Source: Thermoplasmata archaeon
Lineage (GTDB): Archaea; Thermoplasmatota; Thermoplasmata; Thermoplasmatales; Thermoplasmataceae
Assembly: GCA_021797225.1 (NCBI GenBank)
Contig: JAKAAE010000049.1
Location: 1-10,410 of the forward strand
Reading direction: 5' to 3'
Length of the DNA stretch: 10,410 nt
The notes beneath the pieces are model-generated. The model did no database searches. It worked only from the letters and a program-made list of their open reading frames with translations, and was not told the origin of the DNA. Position numbers and translations under genes: made by a program. This document shows, piece by piece, positions 1-5,937 of the stretch; the first letter of the stretch is position 1; each line of letters begins with the position of its first letter.

Positions 1-1711
1 CGGAACCTCCTTTAAGACTCTTGTATTCATCTGATTTAAAATCCGAGAAACGGAGCACTACAGGTCTGGGGGCAAAATCTCTGCAAACTCTTGCAAGTTC
101 TGAGGATAATTTGTCAACAAAGTAATCTCCACGGCCGCTCTTGATCAGAGATAGTGGGTGCTCCCCTATTTCAGCCCATATAAATTCTTCTCTCATGAGG
201 CCTATACCGTCTGATGGTAGCTTAGATACTCGAGCCGATAACTGGGGTTCACCCATATTTACCAGAACCTTTGTTCCTGTTATTATATCGCTGCCAGATG
301 ATACTGGGACATCAGGCTCTGGAGTGGTCGATATTTCAGTAATACCGCCCAGATATACAAGTCCATTTTTTGCGTCTACTGTTATTGTTTCTCCATCCTT
401 CAGTGTTTCAGTGGCCTTCTGACCGAATGATGATGTACCTACTATACATGGAACTCCAAGTTCTCTGGATATAATTGCTGCATGGCATGTCAATCCCCCC
501 TCGTCTGTAATAATTGCTCTGGCCTTTCCCATTATGGGTACCCAGTCAGGGGCTGTCATCTTAGTTACAAGTATATCGCCATCATTGAATTTTTCCATTT
601 CATCAACAGATAGCAATACTCTGGCAATACCGGATATTTTCCCCGGAGAAGCTGGCAATCCCTTTAATATTACATCATTTTCATCTGCTTCCTTTTCCTG
701 TTGCATTTCTTTCTCACCGTTGTTATTCTTCCAGACAGTTTCAAATCTCGCCTGCAAAACATATATTTTATGATCAAACGAATCTCTTGCCCATTCTATA
801 TCCATGCTGTTTCCATAATGCTTTTCAAGCTGTAACCCGTAATTAGCCAGCTGTATTATTTCCTTATCTGATATGGATTGTTTCTGGGCCATTACAGTGT
901 CTACTACTAATTCTTCAGTGCCACCTGTTTCCAGGCATTTCAGCATTTTCGTCTTATTTGTTATTATTTTGTTTGTAATTTTTAAACTATTTTTATCCAC
1001 ATAGAAAGTATCAGGAGTGACAACTCCTCCTACTATATATTCGCCGAGACCATAACTGGATTCGACTATTATTTTTGAGTTATCGCCTGTTGAAACATCT
1101 ACGGTAAACATCACACCGGATACTTCTGAAAATAATTGCTTCTGAACCGCAACTGCAAGGGCAACACTGAAATGGTTAAAGTGTTTTTTTTCTCTGTAAT
1201 AAATGGCTCTGGGCGTAAAAAGGCTGGCGAAGCATTCTTTTATATTCTGAACAACATCATCCTCTCCGTGTATATTCAAATAGGTGTCCTGTTCGCCGGC
1301 AAAGCTTGCATCCGGAAGGTCTTCAGATGTAGCAGAGGACCTTACAGCCACATATATATTCTTTTCTTTTTCAATGAGTTTTCTATAATATTCCCTAATT
1401 TCCTGACCTAGGGTGTGGTTAAAATGGGAGCTGAGAAATAACTCCCTAATTTTTTCACTTGCATTTTTTAATTTTCTGGAATTATCTATATCTGTGCTTT
1501 TTATTATCTGCAAAATCTTATCGTCCAGGTCATTCTCTCTGATGAATTCCCTGTAAGCAAGACTCGTTGTAGAAAATCCATTGGGTACTGGAACCGATTT
1601 TAATTTTACCATTTCTCCAAGATTCGCGGATTTCCCACCCACTATTGGCACATCTTCTTTAGAAATTTCACTAAACCACAATATTCTAGCGCTGGATTTA
1701 TCTGTCATCAT
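1..1711 (-). CDS. ppsA: Phosphoenolpyruvate synthase (pyruvate, water dikinase), C-terminus cut by window edge
   Basis: Converts pyruvate, ATP and water to PEP, AMP and phosphate, the first committed step of gluconeogenesis, in the cytoplasm. 570 codons are visible with no stop; the family is usually about 750-800 residues, so roughly the last 200 are outside the window. Seen in order: an N-terminal ATP-binding domain with GGKSANLGEM (about residues 25-34) and VRSSATSEDLPDASFAGEQ; YGNSMDIEWARD near the end of that domain; and the phosphohistidine swivel domain with GGLTCHAAIISRELGVPC, in which His410 is the phospho-carrier. The start of the PEP/pyruvate barrel follows, with DGIGLMREEF and RPVVLRFSDFKSDEYKSLKGG. 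The motif normally read QARPETVW is QARFETVW here (Phe323). Two adjacent ATGs (1711 and 1708) can start the protein; the TATA spacing fits a leaderless start at either. It is divergent from the hydrolase at 2002. The identification is secure. Confidence 0.96.
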   Translation of the reverse strand, partial: MMTDKSSARILWFSEISKEDVPIVGGKSANLGEMVKLKSVPVPNGFSTTSLAYREFIRENDLDDKILQIIKSTDIDNSRKLKNASEKIRELFLSSHFNHTLGQEIREYYRKLIEKEKNIYVAVRSSATSEDLPDASFAGEQDTYLNIHGEDDVVQNIKECFASLFTPRAIYYREKKHFNHFSVALAVAVQKQLFSEVSGVMFTVDVSTGDNSKIIVESSYGLGEYIVGGVVTPDTFYVDKNSLKITNKIITNKTKMLKCLETGGTEELVVDTVMAQKQSISDKEIIQLANYGLQLEKHYGNSMDIEWARDSFDHKIYVLQARFETVWKNNNGEKEMQQEKEADENDVILKGLPASPGKISGIARVLLSVDEMEKFNDGDILVTKMTAPDWVPIMGKARAIITDEGGLTCHAAIISRELGVPCIVGTSSFGQKATETLKDGETITVDAKNGLVYLGGITEISTTPEPDVPVSSGSDIITGTKVLVNMGEPQLSARVSKLPSDGIGLMREEFIWAEIGEHPLSLIKSGRGDYFVDKLSSELARVCRDFAPRPVVLRFSDFKSDEYKSLKGGS

Positions 1712-1723
1712 GTAAATATTTAC
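1712..1723. promoter_or_regulatory. Perfect 12-bp palindrome GTAAATATTTAC at the ppsA start
   Basis: GTAAATATTTAC is its own reverse complement and lies between the ppsA TATA box and its start codon, overlapping the expected transcription start. A bound dimeric regulator there would block RNA polymerase. The inner ten bases, TAAATATTTA, recur in the trmB-like promoter at 5904-5913. An operator role is inference; A/T palindromes arise easily in this base composition. Confidence 0.3.
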
Positions 1724-1729
1724 TCTTGA

Positions 1730-1737
1730 TATTTAAC
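1730..1737 (-). promoter_or_regulatory. TATA box of ppsA
   Basis: TTAAATAT on the minus strand, 19-26 bases before the ATG at 1711. This spacing implies that transcription begins at or beside the start codon (leaderless mRNA). No Shine-Dalgarno sequence is present. Confidence 0.6.
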
Positions 1738-1777
1738 TACTACTCAAAATGATAACGATTTTTCGACAATTCACGTG

Positions 1778-1788
1778 TATAATATATA
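1778..1788 (+). promoter_or_regulatory. Orphan TATA-like element in the ppsA-hydrolase intergenic region
   Basis: TATAATATATA, about 190 bases or more upstream of the hydrolase TATA box and facing the possible small reading frame at 1813. It is a strong match to an archaeal TATA box, but no well-supported gene follows at the right distance. It may drive a small RNA or peptide, or may only reflect the A/T-rich intergenic region. Confidence 0.25.
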
Positions 1789-1812
1789 GTAAAAGTTTAG
1801 GGACCATGAATT

Positions 1813-1908
1813 ATGAACATGCAAAATAAACATAAATTGATTAAGAACACTGTAGTTTCAACTATTTTCAGTATATTCTGTATAAATTTATTATATGAAA
1901 CGTTATAA
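1813..1908 (+). CDS. Possible 31-residue membrane peptide (weakly supported)
   Basis: A short frame that begins ATG AAC ATG CAA and ends TAA. The peptide has a basic N-terminus (MNMQNKHKLIKN) followed by a hydrophobic stretch of about 16 residues (TVVSTIFSIFCINLLY) that could span a membrane. A TATA-like element at 1778-1788 lies 25-35 bases upstream. There is no Shine-Dalgarno site, no homology that I recognise, and a competing out-of-frame ATG at 1806. An A/T-rich region yields such hydrophobic frames by chance, so this is a candidate only. Confidence 0.2.
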   Translation: MNMQNKHKLIKNTVVSTIFSIFCINLLYETL

Positions 1909-1972
1909 CAATAAATTTAAATATAATGAATATATAACCAATATTTACTTCAAGTGTTTTGATGTGCACAAG

Positions 1973-1981
1973 TTTTAATTA
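1973..1981 (+). promoter_or_regulatory. TATA box of the ABHD14-like hydrolase
   Basis: TTTTAATTA, 21-29 bases before the ATG at 2002, the spacing of a leaderless archaeal promoter. The 290-base region between 1712 and 2001 otherwise shows only the ppsA promoter, one orphan TATA-like element and a doubtful small frame. Confidence 0.5.
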
Positions 1982-2001
1982 ACATAGAGACATGATCAAT
2001 T

Positions 2002-2592
2002 ATGTTAGAAGACAAATATATTACAATACAGGATTCAAAAATACATTATATAGAACAGGGAACCGGAATACCCGTGATATTCTGTCATGGGGCAAGATTC
2101 AATGCAAGAACATATGAAGAATCAGGAACAATTCAAATCACCGCTGATAGTGGTTACCGCGCTATTTCTATTGACTTTCCTGGCTATGGGAAATCCGAGA
2201 ATTTATCAGCAGATCTTTTTTCATTTATTGCAGAATTTATGGATGCCATGAAATTAGAACCGTCCGTAGTGCTTGGAGCTTCCATGGGTGGAGAAGCTGT
2301 AGTCGGCTTTGCAACAAAATTTCCAGAAAAGGTAAAAGCTCTGATACTGGTGGGAGCAGTAGGTGTTACCGAAATGGAATCAGAATTAAGTAAAATTTCT
2401 AAAATACCAACATTACTTATCTGGGGGAAAAACGATGCGATTTCCGCGTCTTCTAATTATGAAATTATAATGCGCTATAACCAATCTGCCGAATTTTCTA
2501 ACATAGGCCGCCAGCATGCATGTTATCTGGATGATGCAAAAGGATTCAATGATCGCATTAAAGAATTTTTAGAAGAAATAAAATCCAAATAA
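2002..2592 (+). CDS. Small alpha/beta hydrolase resembling the ABHD14 (CIB) family
   Basis: A 196-residue cytoplasmic serine hydrolase with no lid domain and no signal peptide. The core fold is readable. The oxyanion region is HGARF (29-33) after a hydrophobic strand. The segment GYRAISIDFPGYGKSE (51-66) follows. The nucleophile elbow is GASMGG with Ser94, the acid is Asp145 in WGKND and the base is His172 in GRQHACYLDD, so the triad is complete. The stretch from HGARFNARTYEESGT through GYRAISIDFPGYGKS matches my memory of human ABHD14A/B (HGxRFSSxTWxxxGT, then GYRAVAIDLPGLGxS) much better than ordinary esterases. ABHD14B has been described as a protein-lysine deacetylase that makes acetyl-CoA; whether that activity holds here is unknown. 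Monocistronic, converging on the gene ending at 2601. Confidence 0.85.
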   Translation: MLEDKYITIQDSKIHYIEQGTGIPVIFCHGARFNARTYEESGTIQITADSGYRAISIDFPGYGKSENLSADLFSFIAEFMDAMKLEPSVVLGASMGGEAVVGFATKFPEKVKALILVGAVGVTEMESELSKISKIPTLLIWGKNDAISASSNYEIIMRYNQSAEFSNIGRQHACYLDDAKGFNDRIKEFLEEIKSK

Positions 2593-2593
2593 C

Positions 2594-2599
2594 TTTTTT
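2594..2599 (+). terminator. T-run terminator after the hydrolase
   Basis: Six T residues immediately after the hydrolase stop codon, in the 8-base gap before the convergent gene. Short T-runs without a hairpin are the usual intrinsic terminators of archaea. Confidence 0.5.
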
Positions 2600-2600
2600 A

Positions 2601-3554
2601 TTAAATAAAATGTTTTAAGAAAGGAAGTATATCAAGTTTTATCCCAAAATCATTCACTGTTCGCTTTACATACTTTATAGCATAAATATTGGTGGGATTT
2701 ATAATTTTTCCAGACCGAATATTAAAGATCAATCTAGATAATTTATAGTAATATCCGAATTCTTTTGATATAGCTTTCGTATAAGCATTTAGCAATTCTT
2801 CCTTATCATATTTCTTTATACATTGAAATAACAGCTCCGCACTTCTCAACGAAGGAATTATTCCCTCTCCTGTGATGGGAGAAACGGTGCCTATTGCCTC
2901 ACCTATTCCGATTATATTCTCTCTTGACATGGAATCAAACAGTGGGACCATCCTTATATTTCTAGATGTAATTTTTAAGGGAATAGATTTCCTGACAGTA
3001 TTTAGATCGGCAATGGAGAGAGACCCTGCACCCACATGATATTTATTACCTAGTGGAAAACTCCAGAAATATCCACGACCTCCTTTAAAAAAGTAAAAAT
3101 AAAAATCCCTATGATCAGATTGATCCGTTAAATATTCAAGAGTATAATACTGTCTGTCATTCTTAGATTTTCCCAAGTAGGCCCTTGTTATCCCTGTAGC
3201 ATCAACAATCATGTCCTTATTTTGTTTATCAATAGGCAAAATTTTTAAATTATTGCTCTCATCCTTTTCCAGTTGATTTTTATCAAATGTACAAAGTCCA
3301 GAAGATTCAAGATGTTTTTCCTGGAAATTATTCCCTGAGAATGTTATGTTTTTTGCTCTGGAAAGTACATATTTTTGAAAATCTACACCGATTACATCCA
3401 TATATCCCTTCATAATATTTTCATTAGTTGCGTACCCGCATGGTATATAGAAATCATCCTTCTTTATATCGTAGCCAGAGACGTCAAAGCCATCATTTTT
3501 CAGTCTCCAGTATAAATATAATCCTGAAATTCCAAGTCCGGCTATTCTTATCAT
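2601..3554 (-). CDS. Geranylgeranyl-reductase-family flavoprotein, short form
   Basis: A 317-residue FAD-dependent oxidoreductase of the family that saturates isoprenoid chains of archaeal membrane lipids; many members are about 390-450 residues, so this one is short, mainly in the C-terminal part. Seen: the dinucleotide motif GLGISG (6-11), a PCGYA segment (38-42) like the conserved PxxCG region, VDATG (117-121), and YFWSFPLG (162-169), the substrate-side YxWxFP motif of the family. The second FAD-contact motif is GEAIGTVSPITGEGI (218-232), where the usual Asp of GDA is Glu219. Archaea of this type carry several paralogues, and I cannot say whether this one acts on phospholipid, quinone or another polyprenyl substrate. 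Leaderless promoter at 3574-3583; divergent from the DtxR-type regulator. Confidence 0.82.
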   Translation of the reverse strand: MIRIAGLGISGLYLYWRLKNDGFDVSGYDIKKDDFYIPCGYATNENIMKGYMDVIGVDFQKYVLSRAKNITFSGNNFQEKHLESSGLCTFDKNQLEKDESNNLKILPIDKQNKDMIVDATGITRAYLGKSKNDRQYYTLEYLTDQSDHRDFYFYFFKGGRGYFWSFPLGNKYHVGAGSLSIADLNTVRKSIPLKITSRNIRMVPLFDSMSRENIIGIGEAIGTVSPITGEGIIPSLRSAELLFQCIKKYDKEELLNAYTKAISKEFGYYYKLSRLIFNIRSGKIINPTNIYAIKYVKRTVNDFGIKLDILPFLKHFI

Positions 3555-3573
3555 TTATTTCAAAACCCTATGA

Positions 3574-3583
3574 TTATATATTA
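3574..3583 (-). promoter_or_regulatory. TATA box of the GGR-like gene
   Basis: TAATATATAA on the minus strand, 20-29 bases before the ATG at 3554. It shares a 107-base divergent intergenic region with the DtxR-type regulator, so one operator could affect both genes. Confidence 0.55.
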
Positions 3584-3633
3584 TTATACTTTTTATGTTC
3601 CTATTCAAATCTTCACATAGGCAAATAAAAAGA

Positions 3634-3643
3634 TTTAATTATA
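3634..3643 (+). promoter_or_regulatory. TATA box of the DtxR-type regulator
   Basis: TTTAATTATA, 19-28 bases before the ATG at 3662; leaderless spacing. Confidence 0.5.
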
Positions 3644-3654
3644 CATACCTAATT
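3637..3654. promoter_or_regulatory. Imperfect inverted repeat over the DtxR-type gene's TATA box and start region
   Basis: AATTATACATACCTAATT: five-base arms AATTA/TAATT flank an 8-base centre, and 12 of 18 positions are self-complementary. It overlaps the TATA box and ends just before the expected transcription start, the position of an autoregulatory operator for a DtxR/IdeR family repressor. It does not closely match the bacterial DtxR box. The operator role is inference. Confidence 0.25.
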
Positions 3655-3661
3655 GTGAGTT

Positions 3662-4285
3662 ATGAATTTCAAAAATAATGAGGAAGATTACGTAAAAACA
3701 ATTTTTTCATTATCTGAAGCCTTTGAGCTGGTGAATGAACATCAGATAAGTAAAGACCTAAACGTTTCAATGGCCACAGTATCAGAATATCTCGGTAAAC
3801 TGGAAAAAAAGAAACTAATAAAAAAAGATGGGAGAAACATCGCGCTAACAAAAAATGGCTATGCCATGGCAATACCTGTAATCAAGAAACACAGGATCTC
3901 TGAAGTATTCGCCGTAAAGATGCTAGAAGTTCCTTGGGAGTATTCACATTCAGCAGTTATGGATATCGAACATACCATAGAAGATCGATATTTTGATAAT
4001 TTTATTAAAAATCTTGGGAATCCAATGAAATGTCCTCATGGAAATATGATTTATAACATAGCCAAAATAGATGATATCAGTCCATTACAGGCACCCCCCG
4101 GTAGGTATAGAATCAGTAGGATTGTTTATGAAGATACACCTGTGTTGAAGAAAATGGCGGATCTGGATATGTATCCTGATACAGAAGTAGAGGTAATAAA
4201 TGCAGATATAATAATATTATCCAACAGCAATGGTGAGCTTAAATTACCGTATTCTATGTTAAAAACTATAAGATTAGTGGGATAA
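3662..4285 (+). CDS. DtxR/IdeR/MntR-family metal-dependent transcriptional regulator
   Basis: A 207-residue three-domain regulator that normally senses Fe(II) or Mn(II) and represses metal uptake genes. Residues about 5-68 form the winged helix: EEDYVKTIFSL, then a recognition helix in VSMATVSEYLGKLEKKKLI. Residues about 70-130 form the dimerisation and metal-binding domain with KHR, PWEYSHSA, IEHTIED and NPMKCPHGN. Residues about 141-207 form a FeoA/SH3-like domain (APPGRYRISRI to the end). By hand alignment with DtxR, the ancillary ligands His79, Glu83 and His98 correspond to His77, Glu81 and His96 here. Primary-site Glu105 and His106 correspond to Glu103 and His104, and Asp9 sits where DtxR has Met10. 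The position of Cys102 is Met100, which is unusual. Leaderless; divergent from the GGR-like gene. Which metal it senses cannot be told from sequence alone. Confidence 0.9.
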   Translation: MNFKNNEEDYVKTIFSLSEAFELVNEHQISKDLNVSMATVSEYLGKLEKKKLIKKDGRNIALTKNGYAMAIPVIKKHRISEVFAVKMLEVPWEYSHSAVMDIEHTIEDRYFDNFIKNLGNPMKCPHGNMIYNIAKIDDISPLQAPPGRYRISRIVYEDTPVLKKMADLDMYPDTEVEVINADIIILSNSNGELKLPYSMLKTIRLVG

Positions 4286-4338
4286 TTTAAATTTATGTCT
4301 ATTTATAAGAGGTCAATTATTTAAGCACTGAGTTAAAT

Positions 4339-5082
4339 CTATTTTTTAGCTGGTTTTACCGGTTTTTTTGTAGAAATTGTTCTTTTTTTCACAGTCATAT
4401 TATTTTCCACAAGGAATCTGTACTTTTCCAGTAAGCCTTTAAAATTGTCATTTGCAGAGTTAAGGAGTTCTACAGTGTCCTCAAGTGATCTTTCCCTCAT
4501 TTCATGCATCTGGATTTTCTGCTCAAGATCATAATTCTTCATTTTAATTTCTGCAATAATATCATTTTTTTCTTCTAAATTATGTTCAAGTGTGCTGATT
4601 CTTGATTCCAGCTTTTTGGTAATAAGGGTAAAATCAGAATTACTCTTTTCCATTTCCCTAAGCTTTATTTGCGTCTCTGTTATAGATTTGTTTTTTTCCT
4701 CCAGTTCCTCTTTAAGTTTAGTTATGGTGTCCTGAGATGAAGCGGTAGCATTCTCAAGATCATCCCGGAGCTGGCCATTTTCTTCTAAAAGCTTACTATT
4801 TCTCTCTATTTCAGCATTTTTCGCTTCCAGCTCCTGTCTCAGATTCTGGACCTGCTGTTCTGAAGCCTCTAGAGCCTCATTTGTATTAAGTAAGGACTGC
4901 TTGACCGATTCATTTTCCTCCTGAAGTTCTTTTTGAACCTTATTGTCATAAGCTATTTTATTTTCCAGCTCTTCCGAATGAGATTTCAACTGTTCATTTT
5001 CTGCTGCCATAGTTTTCATATTATCATGCATTCTTTCTATCTGGGCTTGAAACTCTTCGAGCTGTTTTTTAGCGTTCGCCAT
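4339..5082 (-). CDS. Long coiled-coil protein with basic Lys/Pro tail, function unknown
   Basis: 247 residues. From about residue 4 to 228 the chain is proline-free and rich in Glu, Lys, Gln, Leu and Asn with heptad spacing of Leu/Ile/Met, which predicts one nearly continuous coiled coil of roughly 30 nm. There is no Cys or Trp, no nucleotide-binding motif, no signal peptide and no membrane segment, so it is not an SMC or Rad50 ATPase. The last 16 residues change abruptly to a basic tail, KKRTISTKKPVKPAKK, which resembles histone-H1-like or nucleoid-protein tails and could contact DNA, RNA or acidic surfaces. A scaffold, cell-shape or chromosome-associated role is inference. ATG at 5082 fits a TATA box at 5103-5112. 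It converges on the DtxR-type gene with a 53-base gap and is divergent from the peroxiredoxin. Confidence 0.85.
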   Translation of the reverse strand: MANAKKQLEEFQAQIERMHDNMKTMAAENEQLKSHSEELENKIAYDNKVQKELQEENESVKQSLLNTNEALEASEQQVQNLRQELEAKNAEIERNSKLLEENGQLRDDLENATASSQDTITKLKEELEEKNKSITETQIKLREMEKSNSDFTLITKKLESRISTLEHNLEEKNDIIAEIKMKNYDLEQKIQMHEMRERSLEDTVELLNSANDNFKGLLEKYRFLVENNMTVKKRTISTKKPVKPAKK

Positions 5083-5102
5083 AATAGAATATATGTTAAG
5101 GC

Positions 5103-5112
5103 ATATATAATT
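5103..5112 (-). promoter_or_regulatory. TATA box of the coiled-coil gene
   Basis: AATTATATAT on the minus strand, 21-30 bases before the ATG at 5082; leaderless spacing, no Shine-Dalgarno site. Confidence 0.5.
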
Positions 5113-5150
5113 CTTTGTATAAAAGAGTGAAATATCACTTAAATTGATGG

Positions 5151-5237
5151 TATCCTAAGCTACAAAATATTAATAAATACTTTAAATTATAATCAAATAA
5201 ATATTTCTAGACTTATTGATTTAATTATATCCTAGGC
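5151..5237 (+). repeat. Pair of TATCCTARGC direct repeats upstream of the peroxiredoxin
   Basis: TATCCTAAGC at 5151-5160 and TATCCTAGGC at 5228-5237 differ at one base and start 77 bases apart in the 216-base divergent region between the coiled-coil gene and the peroxiredoxin. These are G/C-containing motifs in an otherwise A/T-rich stretch, so they stand out. The distal copy lies about 40 bases upstream of the peroxiredoxin TATA box. They could be activator or repressor sites; no regulator is assigned. Confidence 0.3.
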
Positions 5238-5272
5238 ATATAAACAATTACAAATCAGTTAAATTAATATAA

Positions 5273-5282
5273 GATATAATTA
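5273..5282 (+). promoter_or_regulatory. TATA box of the peroxiredoxin gene
   Basis: GATATAATTA, 17-26 bases before the ATG at 5299. An ATG at 5289 is out of frame and meets a stop after 14 codons, so 5299 is preferred as the coding start. Confidence 0.45.
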
Positions 5283-5298
5283 TTTATTATGGATAACA

Positions 5299-5886
5299 AT
5301 GTTACAGATAGGAGATGCAGCACCGGATTTTGAAACAGATACATATTTTCCAGCGAAGAAGGAAATAAAGAAGATTAAATTATCAGACTATAAGGGTAAA
5401 TGGGTCATTCTTACATTCTACCCAGGAGATTTTACCTTTGTGTGTGCAACAGATATTGAAGCACTTATGGGATCTTACGACCAGTTCTTAAAGGAGGGCG
5501 CCCAGGTTTTCGGTATAAGCGAGGATTCGGTATTTTCCCATAAAGCATGGTGTGATACGTCCCCCAGGGTAAGTAAGAGTAAAATACCACTTATAGATGA
5601 TTACACAAAAGAGATCGCAAAAAATTATGGATTTCTGGATTCTAAGGGATATCAGGCTCAGAGGGGGATAGTAATCATTGACCCAGATGGAAACATACAG
5701 TACGAGGCAATGTTTAACAATGGACTGGGAAAGGATGTAAGGCATATATATGGTGCATTTATGGGTTTAAAAACATTGCGGGATACTCCTGAGGAAGCCG
5801 GTCACATGTGTGCAATACCTGCCGACTGGACCCCTGGAGAATCTCCATTGGATATAAACATAGTAAGAGATATAGGAAAACTTTAA
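5299..5886 (+). CDS. 2-Cys peroxiredoxin (AhpC/TSA family)
   Basis: Reduces hydrogen peroxide and organic hydroperoxides in the cytoplasm, using a thiol donor for regeneration. 195 residues, the normal length for a typical 2-Cys enzyme. The active site is PGDFTFVCATD, giving the PxxxTxxC motif with peroxidatic Cys49; the residue after the Cys is Ala where Pro is usual. Arg122 in YQAQRG is the conserved catalytic arginine. The resolving cysteine is Cys171 in GHMCAIPADWTPGE, the counterpart of the usual VCPAxWxPG. There is an additional Cys85 in AWCDTSP. The thioredoxin-fold core is complete, with IDPDGNI (127-133) and the late helix DVRHIYGAFMGLK. A T-run follows the stop and the trmB-like gene has its own promoter, so it is probably monocistronic. 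The CoA-disulfide reductase at 7870-9186 could supply reducing power, but that link is speculation. Confidence 0.94.
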   Translation: MLQIGDAAPDFETDTYFPAKKEIKKIKLSDYKGKWVILTFYPGDFTFVCATDIEALMGSYDQFLKEGAQVFGISEDSVFSHKAWCDTSPRVSKSKIPLIDDYTKEIAKNYGFLDSKGYQAQRGIVIIDPDGNIQYEAMFNNGLGKDVRHIYGAFMGLKTLRDTPEEAGHMCAIPADWTPGESPLDINIVRDIGKL

Positions 5887-5892
5887 TTTTTT
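5887..5892 (+). terminator. T-run terminator after the peroxiredoxin
   Basis: Six T residues directly after the TAA stop and before the trmB-like promoter; a simple archaeal intrinsic terminator. Confidence 0.5.
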
Positions 5893-5902
5893 ATTATCAA
5901 AT

Positions 5903-5914
5903 ATAAATATTTAT
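5903..5914. promoter_or_regulatory. Perfect 12-bp palindrome ATAAATATTTAT in the trmB-like promoter
   Basis: ATAAATATTTAT is self-complementary, overlaps the upstream edge of the TATA box and covers the place where TFB would contact DNA. Its inner TAAATATTTA is shared with the palindrome at the ppsA start (1712-1723). It is a candidate for autoregulation by the TrmB-type protein; this is inference from position only. Confidence 0.3.
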
Positions 5915-5920
5915 TTATAT
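5911..5920 (+). promoter_or_regulatory. TATA box of the trmB-like gene
   Basis: TTATTTATAT, 18-27 bases before the ATG at 5938; leaderless spacing. Confidence 0.5.
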
Positions 5921-5937
5921 CTTTGAAATAAACCTAT

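Noticed and set aside
1136..1411. Plus-strand 91-codon frame inside ppsA
   Set aside because: It is antisense to well-conserved PpsA sequence and has no promoter or family features. The same holds for the frames at 141-422 and 534-773.
1716..1950. AATATTTACT occurring both before ppsA (1716-1725) and before the hydrolase (1941-1950)
   Set aside because: A ten-base A/T-rich match with different orientation and distance relative to the two start codons; chance is the simpler explanation.
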